From Coxiellaceae bacterium (lineage in GTDB: Bacteria; Pseudomonadota; Gammaproteobacteria; Coxiellales; Coxiellaceae): a stretch of 43,148 bases of DNA. Made by a program: the position numbers and the translations under genes. Positions 24,559 through 34,046 of the stretch are shown piece after piece (the stretch's first letter is position 1; each line of letters begins with the position of its first letter). The notes beneath the pieces were generated by a model. The model ran no database searches. It was not told the DNA's origin and worked only from the letters and a program-made list of their open reading frames with translations. The stretch spans positions 1 through 43,148 of the forward strand of contig JARGOB010000023.1 in assembly GCA_029212925.1 (NCBI GenBank), read 5' to 3'.

Positions 24559-26324
24559 TGCCCAATGAACTATTACGAGCCAACCAGAGTGATAGCATTC
24601 ACATTGATGAATGGTTAATACGGGTAAAAAATGGCGCACAAGCCGTAATCACTCACCACAATGAAATCAATGCTATCAATGTTTTTCCGGTAGCCGACCA
24701 TGACACCGGCTCTAATTTAGCTAGCCTTATGCGTGGTATATTGACGGTCGAAATCAGTAATGATTTTGACGGATTATCACAGAGCATTAGAATGGCAGCT
24801 TTACGAAATGCACGTGGAAATTCTGGCGGTATCATGGCGCAATTTTTATGTCATTTTGTCCCTAATAAAAAAAATCGCTCTATCACAACAATGGATTGGA
24901 TAAATCTATTTCAAGGAGCAGTTGCCGCTGCGGTTAATGCAGTAGAAGATCCAGCGGCTGGTACCATGCTAACTGTAATGCAAGCAGTATCCACTTTCAT
25001 GAGCAAAGCAGATAACACAACAAACAAGCTTACACAGATACTCTCTAATTGCTTACCAGTAACTAAAAAAGCACTAACAAAAACCACCCAGCAGAATGCG
25101 GCCTTGCGCCAGTCAGCCGTAGTTGATGCTGGTGCGCTTGGATTTTATTATTTTCTAAAGGGCATGATACAAAATACACCAACTGAATTTTGCGTTACTG
25201 CAACTGAAGCATTAGGCAATGATCAACATAACATTACTGATGAACCCGCTTATCGTTATTGCACTGAGCTATTAATTCATAAATGCAATCACTCAGCACA
25301 GCAACTAAAATCACTGCTATCAGACCAGGGCAATTCTGTTGTTGTAACTGGCGATAAAGACAGCTATCGTTTGCATGTTCATACTAACAATCCGATACCC
25401 TTAATTAAGTCGATTATAAAAATAGCTGCACTTATGGACAACAAAATAGACGACATGTGGATGCAATATACTGTATCTAATATGCCAAAGCGACACATTG
25501 CCTTAGTGACCGATTCGATAGCAGACATTCCTAACGATCTGCTTGATAAATACTTAATTCATGTCATTCCTGTTGAAATACTTATTGGCAATATAAACCT
25601 TCAAGACAAAATATGCACCAACAGTGAAATGATCTATACAGCATTACAACAAGAAAAAGTGGTAAAGTCTGCCTCACCAACGGATCATGCAATACAAACC
25701 AGGCTAGGTTGGTTAGCAAAAAATTTCGATCACATCTTGTGTATTACGGTAGCAAAAACGCAAAGTGGTACATTCGATAAAATGAAACGCATTGCAAACC
25801 AGCTAGCAATTGACTGTCGCGTGATTGATAGTCGTCGTAATTCAGCTGCGCTCGGACTCATTGTGTTACGCGCTGCTAAAATGATCAAGCAAGCATTAAC
25901 GATAGATGAAATTGTTCAAACACTTGAATCCGAACACGCAAGGGAAAACGTCAACATTATTGTCGCAGTTAACAACATTCAAGCCATGATTAAATCAGGG
26001 AGAGTGAATCATTTATCTGGATTACTGATAAATGCCTTAAGACTAAAACCACTAGTAACACTAGATAATAGCGGCAAAGGCAAATTGTGCGCTAAAGCCT
26101 GGGGCTTTAACTCTGCACTAAAACACTTAGTAAAATTAGTGGTTGAAAAAAAACCCACCGTTTACGCCATATCACACGCTAGCTGCATTGAAAATGCTAA
26201 CCAACTGTCAAAAAGATTGAAGGCAGCATTAGGCTTCCCGCCTCTGTACATTATCGAAGTTTCCACTGCAGTTGTCTTACATGCCGGTATTGGCTGTGTG
26301 GCCGTCAGCTATGACACAAATTAA
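24558..26324 (+). CDS. DAK2-DegV fusion, putative single-chain fatty acid kinase
   Basis: Residues 15-205 form a DAK2 kinase domain: INVFPVADHDTGSN carries the metal-binding Asp and Asn residues of FakA, and ALRNARGNSGGIMAQF follows. Residues 230-282 resemble the FakA middle domain (VVVTGDKDSYRLHVHTNNP). From about 312 to the end is a DegV/FakB domain: ALVTDSIADIP, VAKTQSGTFDKM, DSRRNSAALGLIV and LKPLVTLDNSGKGKL are its fatty-acid-binding landmarks. In Gram-positives FakA (kinase) and FakB (acyl carrier) are separate; here they are joined. Predicted product is acyl-phosphate from exogenous fatty acids; the catalytic and binding motifs look intact. The start is taken at the TAATG overlap; ATGs at 24543 and 24549 are alternatives. 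Confidence 0.88.
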   Translation: MPNELLRANQSDSIHIDEWLIRVKNGAQAVITHHNEINAINVFPVADHDTGSNLASLMRGILTVEISNDFDGLSQSIRMAALRNARGNSGGIMAQFLCHFVPNKKNRSITTMDWINLFQGAVAAAVNAVEDPAAGTMLTVMQAVSTFMSKADNTTNKLTQILSNCLPVTKKALTKTTQQNAALRQSAVVDAGALGFYYFLKGMIQNTPTEFCVTATEALGNDQHNITDEPAYRYCTELLIHKCNHSAQQLKSLLSDQGNSVVVTGDKDSYRLHVHTNNPIPLIKSIIKIAALMDNKIDDMWMQYTVSNMPKRHIALVTDSIADIPNDLLDKYLIHVIPVEILIGNINLQDKICTNSEMIYTALQQEKVVKSASPTDHAIQTRLGWLAKNFDHILCITVAKTQSGTFDKMKRIANQLAIDCRVIDSRRNSAALGLIVLRAAKMIKQALTIDEIVQTLESEHARENVNIIVAVNNIQAMIKSGRVNHLSGLLINALRLKPLVTLDNSGKGKLCAKAWGFNSALKHLVKLVVEKKPTVYAISHASCIENANQLSKRLKAALGFPPLYIIEVSTAVVLHAGIGCVAVSYDTN

Positions 26325-26453
26325 CGCAGCGCAGCATATTGATGTACTTCATGAACTATTTGTACGAATGTTAGCTTTGGCGTCATATATTAACACCTTT
26401 TTCTCTAAGAGATTAACAGGTATTATATGCAAAATTTTCAGCAGGAAACTACC

Positions 26454-27752
26454 ATGCCGTTAACAGCAGATCAAACTATTCACGCCAATAGCAATTGGCA
26501 TCAGCGTTTAACCGCATTTTTTTGCAGTGACAAGCTAACCACCCAACAACGCTGGTTGATGGTATTTGTTTTTATGTTGCTGTTATTTACACGGAATACA
26601 GATAACTTCTTACACCCCATGCTATGGGCAGAAGACGGCGCCATTTTCCTACCGCAAATGCACCAATTTGGGCTCAAAGCATTTTTTATGCCATTTTCTG
26701 GTTTTTTGCATAGCATCGGCCGCACTGCTTCACTGTTTGCCAGCTTTTTTCCTTACGCACTAATGCCAATAGCTTATGGCTATTTTGCACTGGCTGCCGC
26801 CGGATTAATGGCATGGTCCTTTTTATCAGATCGCTTTGCATTTCCATTTAAACCGCTATTAATGCTAAGCCTAATTTTAGTTCATTCATCAGGAGAACCC
26901 TTTGGTTCAAGCTGTAACCTGAATGAAATGACAATTATTTTGTTTTTCTTTTTACTGTTTGCTACACCACCAACCAAAAAGCGGCAATATGTTTTTGATT
27001 ATATTCTATTGACGCTGCTGTCTTTCAATGGCCCCTCTGTCATTATTTTCTCACCATTATTCGCCATCAAATACTTAAAATTAAAAACCAATTTCAGCTT
27101 ATCGCAGTGCATCATTGCAGTAGCCGGTGCTTGTACCCAGTTATTATTAATTCATTTTTCTGGACGGGTGGCTGGTAACGCTCATCACTTTGATTTATAC
27201 AGTTTCAAAATGGTATTTGAGGTATTTCATGCCATATTGACCCCCGGATTAATCCCTATAAACTTCCATAGCCAATATATTATTGTCGAAATTATTTCCT
27301 CAACACTGCTGTGCTCATTATTGATATACCTAGTCACCAGTAGCAAACCACAGCACCGCACGTTTCTAACCAGTTTGCTATATATCTTATTTGCTACCAT
27401 TGCTATCACCTTTTATGCTGCCATGAACCCCCGCGATAATCCTATTGGTGACTTAAACACATTGGTTTGGTCTATTTCTAACGGCTCACGTTACTTTTAT
27501 TTGCCGTCTGTAATTATTGCCTGGATACTGTGCTTTGGCTTGTATGGTTCACGCTTTAGGAAAACAGTCTCTGCTGTAATGTTAGTTTTGATTTTACTTA
27601 ACGTTATTAAACATTTTCACTTCACCACACCAAGCCACCATGATTACAATTGGCCAGCGTATGCGGCAAGAATTGCTACCAGTCGTGATATACAAATACC
27701 GATAAACCCAAAACCATGGACAGTGAATTTACACAATGAAAACGTTAGTTAA
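26454..27752 (+). CDS. Polytopic membrane protein, possible GT-C-type glycosyltransferase
   Basis: This protein of about 432 residues has roughly ten membrane helices and no recognised family. After the first helix it carries HPMLWAEDGAIFLPQ, and such an acidic pair in the first extracytoplasmic loop recalls GT-C glycosyltransferases, which use lipid-linked sugars. That is only a fold-level hint. I prefer the ATG at 26454, with AGGAAA upstream, over the in-frame ATG at 26427. It follows the DAK2-DegV gene after 129 bp and overlaps the convergent large orphan gene by 4 bp. Confidence 0.7.
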   Translation: MPLTADQTIHANSNWHQRLTAFFCSDKLTTQQRWLMVFVFMLLLFTRNTDNFLHPMLWAEDGAIFLPQMHQFGLKAFFMPFSGFLHSIGRTASLFASFFPYALMPIAYGYFALAAAGLMAWSFLSDRFAFPFKPLLMLSLILVHSSGEPFGSSCNLNEMTIILFFFLLFATPPTKKRQYVFDYILLTLLSFNGPSVIIFSPLFAIKYLKLKTNFSLSQCIIAVAGACTQLLLIHFSGRVAGNAHHFDLYSFKMVFEVFHAILTPGLIPINFHSQYIIVEIISSTLLCSLLIYLVTSSKPQHRTFLTSLLYILFATIAITFYAAMNPRDNPIGDLNTLVWSISNGSRYFYLPSVIIAWILCFGLYGSRFRKTVSAVMLVLILLNVIKHFHFTTPSHHDYNWPAYAARIATSRDIQIPINPKPWTVNLHNENVS

Positions 27753-30076
27753 GCACAAGCTGTAGCTGATGGATGAAAGCGTGCTCTACGAAGCTGACTC
27801 GATGTGATTTTCCTCGCAGCTTTCACCTCACCTGGCTTATAACTAAACATCCCACACTGCAATTTCTTACGACGCCTCTTCCAGCCAAGCTGTAATGGTT
27901 TCATAGCCTCAAAGCAACCTTGTTTGCAAGCCACAACTTCTGCGTTTGAAACCCCTTTCCACTTAGATTTCCATTCGGCTTTAGCAAATGGTGCCAGCAG
28001 TTTGCGTAAATGCTTAGCACTGCTCGGCTCTCCGGTGGTTTTTCGCACCATCATACTGGCTTTAATCACCTGACTAATGAGCTCAGGTAATTTACCATAA
28101 GGTCGTTTCTCTTCTATTTGCCAAATTGCTAATTCGTCACGCGCCGCCTCATACAGCCTTATTTTTTCTGCTGCTCTACGCCGATCAAAAGTCGAACCAT
28201 TGCGTTTATTATCTTTCAAGCGATTCAGCTGGAACATAACATGCCCCAGCAATTTATCATGCAATAAATCGGCTGGATTAAAAGCCAACTCCACTTCTTT
28301 GCGTGGTAAATAAACCCGTTTCATATAAAATTCTGTAGCGCAAACCGACACCATAAATGTGGATGCCACCAGGAGAGGTGCTACCGGGCCACTAAATACG
28401 GTTACAGCAATAGCAATCACACTAATGGTTGCCAGATAACCCACCGCGGCACCCAGACGTATCTTTCCCTGAACATGTAAAAATTCTATTCTGGCAGGCA
28501 ATCGAGCTAGACGTGATTTTTTATAGATAATCTGTTGTCTACAGCATACGTAATTTTGCAGCAATAGCAATTGTTCATCTGTAACTGCTAACGTTCGTGC
28601 TTCGATTGCATTTAGCAATGCAGTCATTACTTCTATATCATTAATCTGATCTTTTCTCATTCTCAATATATGTGCCTTATTTAAAGCATTAACAACGTTT
28701 TGAATGATACTGGGGAGTGTTGAATCACTAGCAATGTCATGATAAAGATCATCCCTCAACTGCCTAAGATTTTTCAGCTCTCTATCAAGCGTTATACTGC
28801 TAGTATTTATCGCCTTAATATCACTGTAATACTGCCAACTCACATTAATCACATCCAAGGCATACAGTGCGGCTGTTAAAACAATGCCACCCGGCCCTAA
28901 TATAATTGTCGCCGCTTGCAAATACAAATGGGTCGACATACCAAAACACATAATCCCTGCACCAACCCAAAACACATCGTTTATAAACTCATGCTTATGA
29001 CGCCAAAAGTAATCCAATGAACCCGTCTTATGGTAATTTCTAAAACCACAATAGGTGTTACGCGATAGTCGGAAGCTATATATACCACAACCAATCAAAC
29101 CAACCGTAGTCCCCGTATAAAATAAAGCAGCCTGCATTTGCAGTGGTAGTAGTTTATTACAACTATTTATCTCTTGCAGGCCACGCACTACAGCTAATCG
29201 AAATACATTTAAACCAATCAGACCTTGCGCTAGGATTTTTAAACGACTTCTTTTGCTAGTAAAAAGAAACTGATAACTTTCATGCTCTGCTTGGTTATCA
29301 TTCGCATGATAAAAGTCCATGATAGGCAATTCATTAATTGCCCCTTGCCGCTGGCAAAAGTCTATGATGAATTGCTTTATTTTATTTTGTAAATCCTCAT
29401 TAGAGATTTGTGCTAGCAATAATTTCAATCGGTCAATTTGTTGTTGCATCAATTCCAATATGAGTTGATTCTGCTCCTTAGTCAGATGTGCTTTTTTTTC
29501 AGTCACCTCCAACCTCAGTTCATAATAGTGCGCATCGATATCCCTTAATAGTAACTGCCATTCTTGCTGGTTGCGCACTATTTTCTGCTCATGCTCACAA
29601 GCCATCACTACTGATTGCCCTTCCATTGCTGTCTGTGATTTTGCCTCAGCATGCCTTTCTTCTGTTTTATTTTTTTCCGTGTACAACTGCGCCAATTGAG
29701 ACTTAGTCTCCTCACGTTTTTTCGCCCTTTGCCCACGGATATCCAATTGTTTACGTGCCATAAGCTTCTCTTGCAGCTCACTCGACGTATCTTCATTATT
29801 ATGCTGCTGACAAGACTCAAGGTACTCCTGATTTGATATTACAAAATTAGGATCATTGATTTCTGTAGCAGCAGAATGACAGCGCACTGTGTGTATCGCT
29901 GATTGCGGACGATTCGTTTGGGGTGGCGATAGTAAGTAGTGAGTTGATCTTATGGTGTCAGGTGTAGATGAGCGTTGATTAGTACCTTTTATCTCAGCCC
30001 TGGCATTATCATCAGCGAATGCTTCTTTTTTTTCACGAAACTTACTTGTAAATCTGACTAATAGCCCGTTATGCAT
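27749..30076 (-). CDS. Large coiled-coil and membrane protein, effector candidate
   Basis: I do not recognise this 775-residue protein. Residues 1-95 are polar and Ser/Thr/Asn-rich, probably disordered. About 98-235 is a highly charged, Gln/Lys/Glu-rich region likely to form a long coiled coil. Hydrophobic segments lie near 312-335, 370-412 and 541-582, the last split by a short turn. A further charged helical region runs 430-520, and the C-terminal 75 residues are strongly basic. There is no signal peptide. The ATG at 30076 has GAGG 5 nt upstream, better than the GTG at 30082. Coiled coil plus internal paired helices is common among Dot/Icm effectors, but no domain proves this. Confidence 0.72.
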   Translation of the reverse strand: MHNGLLVRFTSKFREKKEAFADDNARAEIKGTNQRSSTPDTIRSTHYLLSPPQTNRPQSAIHTVRCHSAATEINDPNFVISNQEYLESCQQHNNEDTSSELQEKLMARKQLDIRGQRAKKREETKSQLAQLYTEKNKTEERHAEAKSQTAMEGQSVVMACEHEQKIVRNQQEWQLLLRDIDAHYYELRLEVTEKKAHLTKEQNQLILELMQQQIDRLKLLLAQISNEDLQNKIKQFIIDFCQRQGAINELPIMDFYHANDNQAEHESYQFLFTSKRSRLKILAQGLIGLNVFRLAVVRGLQEINSCNKLLPLQMQAALFYTGTTVGLIGCGIYSFRLSRNTYCGFRNYHKTGSLDYFWRHKHEFINDVFWVGAGIMCFGMSTHLYLQAATIILGPGGIVLTAALYALDVINVSWQYYSDIKAINTSSITLDRELKNLRQLRDDLYHDIASDSTLPSIIQNVVNALNKAHILRMRKDQINDIEVMTALLNAIEARTLAVTDEQLLLLQNYVCCRQQIIYKKSRLARLPARIEFLHVQGKIRLGAAVGYLATISVIAIAVTVFSGPVAPLLVASTFMVSVCATEFYMKRVYLPRKEVELAFNPADLLHDKLLGHVMFQLNRLKDNKRNGSTFDRRRAAEKIRLYEAARDELAIWQIEEKRPYGKLPELISQVIKASMMVRKTTGEPSSAKHLRKLLAPFAKAEWKSKWKGVSNAEVVACKQGCFEAMKPLQLGWKRRRKKLQCGMFSYKPGEVKAARKITSSQLRRARFHPSATACA

Positions 30077-30233
30077 GTACACCTCTTTCGTTGTATTTAC
30101 AACTCTACAGATGTCTCCTTTAACCCACTTCTACTACGCGAAATTTTTATATCGGTTTTCTATGAAAGAAATACCCTACGATACTAGCATGAAATGCTAT
30201 TTATGACAAAATATCACTGACTTAGGCGTTCGA

Positions 30234-30256
30234 AAAAATATCTTATTGATATTTTT
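30234..30256. repeat. AT-rich inverted repeat
   Basis: Perfect 9-bp arms AAAAATATC and GATATTTTT with a 5-nt loop. Read on the minus strand the stem is followed by a short T run, so it might weakly terminate suc transcripts, but the stem has almost no GC. Confidence 0.5.
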
Positions 30257-30302
30257 ACGGAGTATTTATTGAATTGATGTGTACGTATTCATTTTGGGAA
30301 TG

Positions 30303-30327
30303 AATCCCGGGTTTTTCACCCGGGATT
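30303..30327. repeat. CCCGGG hairpin, REP-like
   Basis: Perfect 10-bp arms AATCCCGGGT and ACCCGGGATT with a 5-nt loop. It shares the ATCCCGG/CCGGGAT core with the palindromes near 14.9 and 41.85 kb. Confidence 0.65.
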
Positions 30328-30332
30328 GTATC

Positions 30333-30410
30333 GTCATTGCGAGCCAAGCAGTGGCGCGGCAATCTTATGACAAAAGCTAGATTGCTTCGTCGCAAGCTCC
30401 TCGCAACGAC
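30333..30410. repeat. TCATTGCGAG-type palindromic element
   Basis: Outer arms GTCATTGCGAG (30333-30343) and CTCGCAACGAC (30400-30410) are inverted, and inner arms GCAATCT (30359-30365) and AGATTGC (30379-30385) are nested inside, giving one long cruciform of 78 bp. It resembles dispersed palindromic elements known from Rickettsia and some host-associated gammaproteobacteria. A degraded copy lies at 32711-32792. Confidence 0.7.
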
Positions 30411-30434
30411 ATGGTCGATTGCAACTGAAATTAT

Positions 30435-31304
30435 TTATTTCAATACTTCCGCAATACCTTTACCGATTTCAGCAGGTGATTGCACCGTGTGCACACCAGC
30501 CGCTTCCAGCGCAGCAAACTTATCAGCAGCCGTACCTTTACCACCAGCAATAATCGCACCAGCATGGCCCATGCGCTTACCTTTTGGTGCAGTCACACCT
30601 GCGATGTAAGACACAACAGGCTTAGTGACATTAGCCTTAATGAATTCCGCCGCTTCTTCTTCAGCAGAACCACCAATCTCACCAACCATCACAATCGCTT
30701 CTGTTTTCGGATCTTCTTGGAACATCGCCAGCACATCAATAAAGTTAGTGCCCGGAATAGGATCACCACCGATACCAACACAGGTGCTTTGACCAAAACC
30801 TAATGCCGTCGTTTGCGCAACCGCTTCATACGTCAACGTACCTGAACGTGACACAATACCGACACGACCTGGCTGATGAATACTGCCTGGCATAATACCA
30901 ATCTTGCATTCACCTGGCGTAATAACACCCGGGCAGTTAGGACCAATCATACGCACATCTTTATTTTCCATATACGCTTTTACTTGAAGCATATCCAACT
31001 CAGGAATACCTTCAGTAATAGTAATGATTAGTTTCATGCCAGCATCTATCGCTTCGATGATTGAATCTTTGCAAAATGGTGCAGGCACCATAATCATCGA
31101 TGTATCAGCACCTGTTTGTTCAACCGCTTCTTTAACACTATCAAACACGGGCAAATCCAAATGCTTTTCACCACCTTTACCCGGTGTAACACCACCAACA
31201 AATTGCGTGCCATAAGCAATGCCTTGCTCAGTATGGAAAGTACCGTTCTTACCTGTAAAACCTTGAGTAATTACTTTGGTTTCTTTATTGACTAAAACAC
31301 TCAT
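30435..31304 (-). CDS. sucD: Succinyl-CoA synthetase, alpha subunit
   Basis: SucD binds CoA and carries the phosphohistidine of succinyl-CoA synthetase, which makes ATP or GTP in the TCA cycle. The 289-residue protein has the CoA-binding Rossmann part ([15 protein letters not shown]), [20 protein letters not shown] and the active-site loop [10 protein letters not shown] with the phosphorylated His. The ATG overlaps the sucC stop as TAATG, ensuring equal synthesis of the subunits. It is the last gene of the minus-strand TCA block. Confidence 0.98.
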   Translation of the reverse strand: MSVLVNKETKVITQGFTGKNGTFHTEQGIAYGTQFVGGVTPGKGGEKHLDLPVFDSVKEAVEQTGADTSMIMVPAPFCKDSIIEAIDAGMKLIITITEGIPELDMLQVKAYMENKDVRMIGPNCPGVITPGECKIGIMPGSIHQPGRVGIVSRSGTLTYEAVAQTTALGFGQSTCVGIGGDPIPGTNFIDVLAMFQEDPKTEAIVMVGEIGGSAEEEAAEFIKANVTKPVVSYIAGVTAPKGKRMGHAGAIIAGGKGTAADKFAALEAAGVHTVQSPAEIGKGIAEVLK

Positions 31305-32488
31305 TACGCTACCTCCGCTTTCTTACCATTATTCACTTGCGCAACAATCTCTTCGGCTGCTTCAGCAAAACCCGCTGCAGGAATAATATTTAAACCACTA
31401 TCCGCTAACAGTTTCGCACCTAGGTCAGCATTGTTACCTTCCAAACGCACAACTACCGGCACATTAACACCAACATCAGCAACCGCGGCAATAATACCAT
31501 CAGCAATTAAATCGCAACGCACGATACCACCGAAAATATTAACTAGTATGCCTTTAACATTTTCATCTGAGGTAATAATTTTAAACGCTTCAGTGACACG
31601 TTCTTTCGTTGCCCCACCACCAACATCTAAGAAGTTAGCTGGGTTACCGCCATTTAATTTAATTAAATCCATTGTAGCCATGGCCAAACCAGCACCATTC
31701 ACCATGCAACCAATATCGCCTTCCAATGAAACATAATTTAATTCCCATTGTTTCGCACGCGTTTCACGCTCATCTTCCTGCGAAGTATCACGCATCGCAC
31801 GCAACTCAGGTTGACGGTACAACGCGTTTTCATCAATACCGATTTTAGCATCTAGACAAATTAAGTTGCCTTCTTCAGTAATCACTAAAGGATTTATTTC
31901 TAGCAAGCTGCAATCACTGCTAACAAACATGTCATACAAGCCCAATAACATTTGAGTAAATTGCTTTAATAAACTCTTATCCATACCTAATTGGAAAAAC
32001 AACTCACGGCATTGAAACGGCTGCATGCCTACCATCGGATCGATAGTTACTTTGAGAATTTTCTCAGGCGTTTTATCTGCAACTTCTTCAATCTCAACAC
32101 CACCCTCTGTCGATGCCATAAAGACAATACGTTGTGATGCGCGATCAATTACCGCGCCCAGATATAACTCACGCGCAATGTTTGAAGGCTCTTCAACCAA
32201 CACTTTATGAATCGGTTGACCATGCTCATCGGTTTGGAATGTTACCAAACGTGTGCCAATCATACTTTTAACCGCTTGCGCCAACTCATCCTTATCAGCC
32301 ACTAAACGCACGCCACCCGCTTTACCACGACCACCTGCGTGTACTTGGGCTTTAACCACCCAACGATCACCACCTAGCTTGTTAGCTGCAGCAACAGCTT
32401 CATCAGCGTTGCTTACTACTTCGCTGTCTGGTACAACCACACCAAACTGACGCAATAATTGCTTGGCTTGATACTCATGTAAATTCAT
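31304..32488 (-). CDS. sucC: Succinyl-CoA synthetase, beta subunit
   Basis: SucC provides the nucleotide-binding ATP-grasp domain and part of the succinate site. Markers are [12 protein letters not shown] at the N-terminus, [35 protein letters not shown] and [20 protein letters not shown]. At 394 residues it is slightly longer than E. coli (388). GGGAGA precedes the ATG. A 304-bp gap separates it from sucB, so sucCD may have their own promoter, although I could not identify one. Confidence 0.98.
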   Translation of the reverse strand: MNLHEYQAKQLLRQFGVVVPDSEVVSNADEAVAAANKLGGDRWVVKAQVHAGGRGKAGGVRLVADKDELAQAVKSMIGTRLVTFQTDEHGQPIHKVLVEEPSNIARELYLGAVIDRASQRIVFMASTEGGVEIEEVADKTPEKILKVTIDPMVGMQPFQCRELFFQLGMDKSLLKQFTQMLLGLYDMFVSSDCSLLEINPLVITEEGNLICLDAKIGIDENALYRQPELRAMRDTSQEDERETRAKQWELNYVSLEGDIGCMVNGAGLAMATMDLIKLNGGNPANFLDVGGGATKERVTEAFKIITSDENVKGILVNIFGGIVRCDLIADGIIAAVADVGVNVPVVVRLEGNNADLGAKLLADSGLNIIPAAGFAEAAEEIVAQVNNGKKAEVA

Positions 32489-32792
32489 CTATCATTTCTC
32501 CCGAAACTCCAATAAAAGCGAGCTGTTGCGTTAAAAAACTCACGCGCAATCCTCAATTACTAACTGTAAACACAGGTTGCTCGTTCGTCTTTTGCCTTAC
32601 ATCTCATCTTTTCTTGAAATTTCTACTTATTACACAATTGCGAAAAAAAAATCTCTCCGCTCCATTTTTTACTTATAAATCTCGACCCCGGTTCGGAGGA
32701 TTGAATAACACATTCATCTTTGCGAAAAACCTGCGGCGAAGCAATCCGCTTAACACATAGATCACCAAGCCACTCCGCGTCTCGCGATGACG
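32489..32792. other. sucB-sucC intergenic region
   Basis: This 304-bp gap has no gene that I can support. Its sucC-proximal part is AT-rich with an A8 run near 32643; the sucB-proximal part is a degraded palindromic repeat. A sucCD promoter may lie here. Confidence 0.7.
32711..32792. repeat. Degraded copy of the TCATTGCGAG-type palindrome
   Basis: The ends (TTCATCTTTGCGA and CTCGCGATGACG) and the inner blocks (GCGGCGAAGCAATC and GATCACCAAGCCACTCCGCG) are imperfectly inverted, matching the organisation of the element at 30333-30410. It abuts the sucB stop codon, so it lies in the sucB-sucC spacer and would be transcribed with the operon. Confidence 0.55.
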
Positions 32793-34031
32793 CTATACAT
32801 CCAAAATTAATCTTGCAGGATCTTCCAATAATTGCTTAATCGCCACCAAGAAACTTACCGATGTACCACCATCGATAATGCAATGGTTATACGATAATGC
32901 GACATACATCATCGGGCGAATCACAATCTCACCGTCTTCAACCACTGGTCGCTCAACAATATTATGCATACCCAAAATCGCACTTTGTGGTGGGTTGATA
33001 ATCGGTGTCGACATCATCGAACCATAAGTACCACCGTTAGTAATGGTGAAAGTACCACCAGTCATTTCTTCGATACTTAACTTGCCGCTTTGTGCACGTT
33101 TGGCATATTGACGGATATTCTTTTCAACATCAGCCATCGACATCGCTTCGGCATTACGCAAAATAGGCACTACCAAACCACGATCAGTTCCCACAGCAAT
33201 ACCAACATCTTGGTAGTTGTGATAAATCAAATCATTGCCATCAATAAATGCATTCACTGCAGGGAAACGGCGTAACGCTTCTACTGCCGCCTTAACAAAG
33301 AATGACATAAACCCTAAACGCACATCATGTTGCTTCTCAAACAAATCTTTATAACGCTTACGTAAGTCCATCACAGGCTTCATATTGATCTCATTAAAGG
33401 TCGTCAATATCGCTGCATTATGCTGCGCATCTAATAGGCGCTCAGCTACCCGTGCACGCAAACGTGACATCGGCACTCGCTCTTCCATACGACTACCCAC
33501 AGCCGCTACCGGCGCAGATGTTTCTGCAGACTTTGCTGCAGCAGTTGAAGCCGCAGGTGCAGAACCACCCGAACTTAAAAAATTCTCAACGTCTTGCTTA
33601 GTAACACGGCCATTCTTACCACTACCCGTCACTTGACTGATATCCACATTCTTTTCTTGCACTAAACGACGCACAGCTGGAGTCAGCTCATCCATGTTTG
33701 CTTGCGGTGCTGAAGCTTGGGCTGCAGCTGGTGCTTCATCTGTGCTTTCAGCATCTTTTGCTGGCTCTGCTTCAGCAGATGCCGCTGGTGCCGCACCTTC
33801 TTTAATCACTGCCATCAATTGGTCTGTCGTTACTGTATCACCTTCCGATACCGACAACTTTTCAACAACGCCAGCCACCGACGACGGTACTTCAATCATC
33901 ACCTTATCGGTTTCTAAATCAAACAGGTTCTCATCACGTGCAATCGCTTCACCTTCAGCTTTATAAATCTTAGCCACCGTCGCATCGGCAACTGATTCGG
34001 GCAAACCTGGTACTTTAAGTTCAATAGTCAT
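32793..34031 (-). CDS. sucB: 2-oxoglutarate dehydrogenase E2, dihydrolipoamide succinyltransferase
   Basis: SucB forms the core of the 2-oxoglutarate dehydrogenase complex and transfers succinyl groups to CoA. The domain order is standard: one lipoyl domain (residues 1-77) with the lipoylated Lys in [13 protein letters not shown], an Ala/Pro/Glu-rich linker, an E1/E3-binding domain ([25 protein letters not shown]), a second linker, and the catalytic domain from about 180. The active site NHCIIDGG retains the His and Asp of HxxxDG. Length is 412 residues. It starts 15 bp after sucA on the same strand. Confidence 0.97.
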   Translation of the reverse strand: MTIELKVPGLPESVADATVAKIYKAEGEAIARDENLFDLETDKVMIEVPSSVAGVVEKLSVSEGDTVTTDQLMAVIKEGAAPAASAEAEPAKDAESTDEAPAAAQASAPQANMDELTPAVRRLVQEKNVDISQVTGSGKNGRVTKQDVENFLSSGGSAPAASTAAAKSAETSAPVAAVGSRMEERVPMSRLRARVAERLLDAQHNAAILTTFNEINMKPVMDLRKRYKDLFEKQHDVRLGFMSFFVKAAVEALRRFPAVNAFIDGNDLIYHNYQDVGIAVGTDRGLVVPILRNAEAMSMADVEKNIRQYAKRAQSGKLSIEEMTGGTFTITNGGTYGSMMSTPIINPPQSAILGMHNIVERPVVEDGEIVIRPMMYVALSYNHCIIDGGTSVSFLVAIKQLLEDPARLILDV

Positions 34032-34046
34032 GACTGTTGTCTCTCT

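Larger units (their letters stand above)
30077..30434. other. Intergenic region with stacked palindromes
   Basis: This 358-bp gap between the large orphan gene and sucD holds no gene I can support. It contains the upstream region of the orphan gene, an AT-rich inverted repeat, a CCCGGG hairpin and a long TCATTGCGAG palindrome, each listed separately. Confidence 0.8.

Noticed and set aside
30234..30256. Rho-independent terminator for the suc operon
   Set aside because: The stem is almost entirely A-T and about 180 bp past sucD, so I list it only as an inverted repeat.
33385..33966. Plus-strand Ala/Ser-rich frames over sucB
   Set aside because: They are antisense readings of the Ala/Pro-rich linkers of the E2 subunit.
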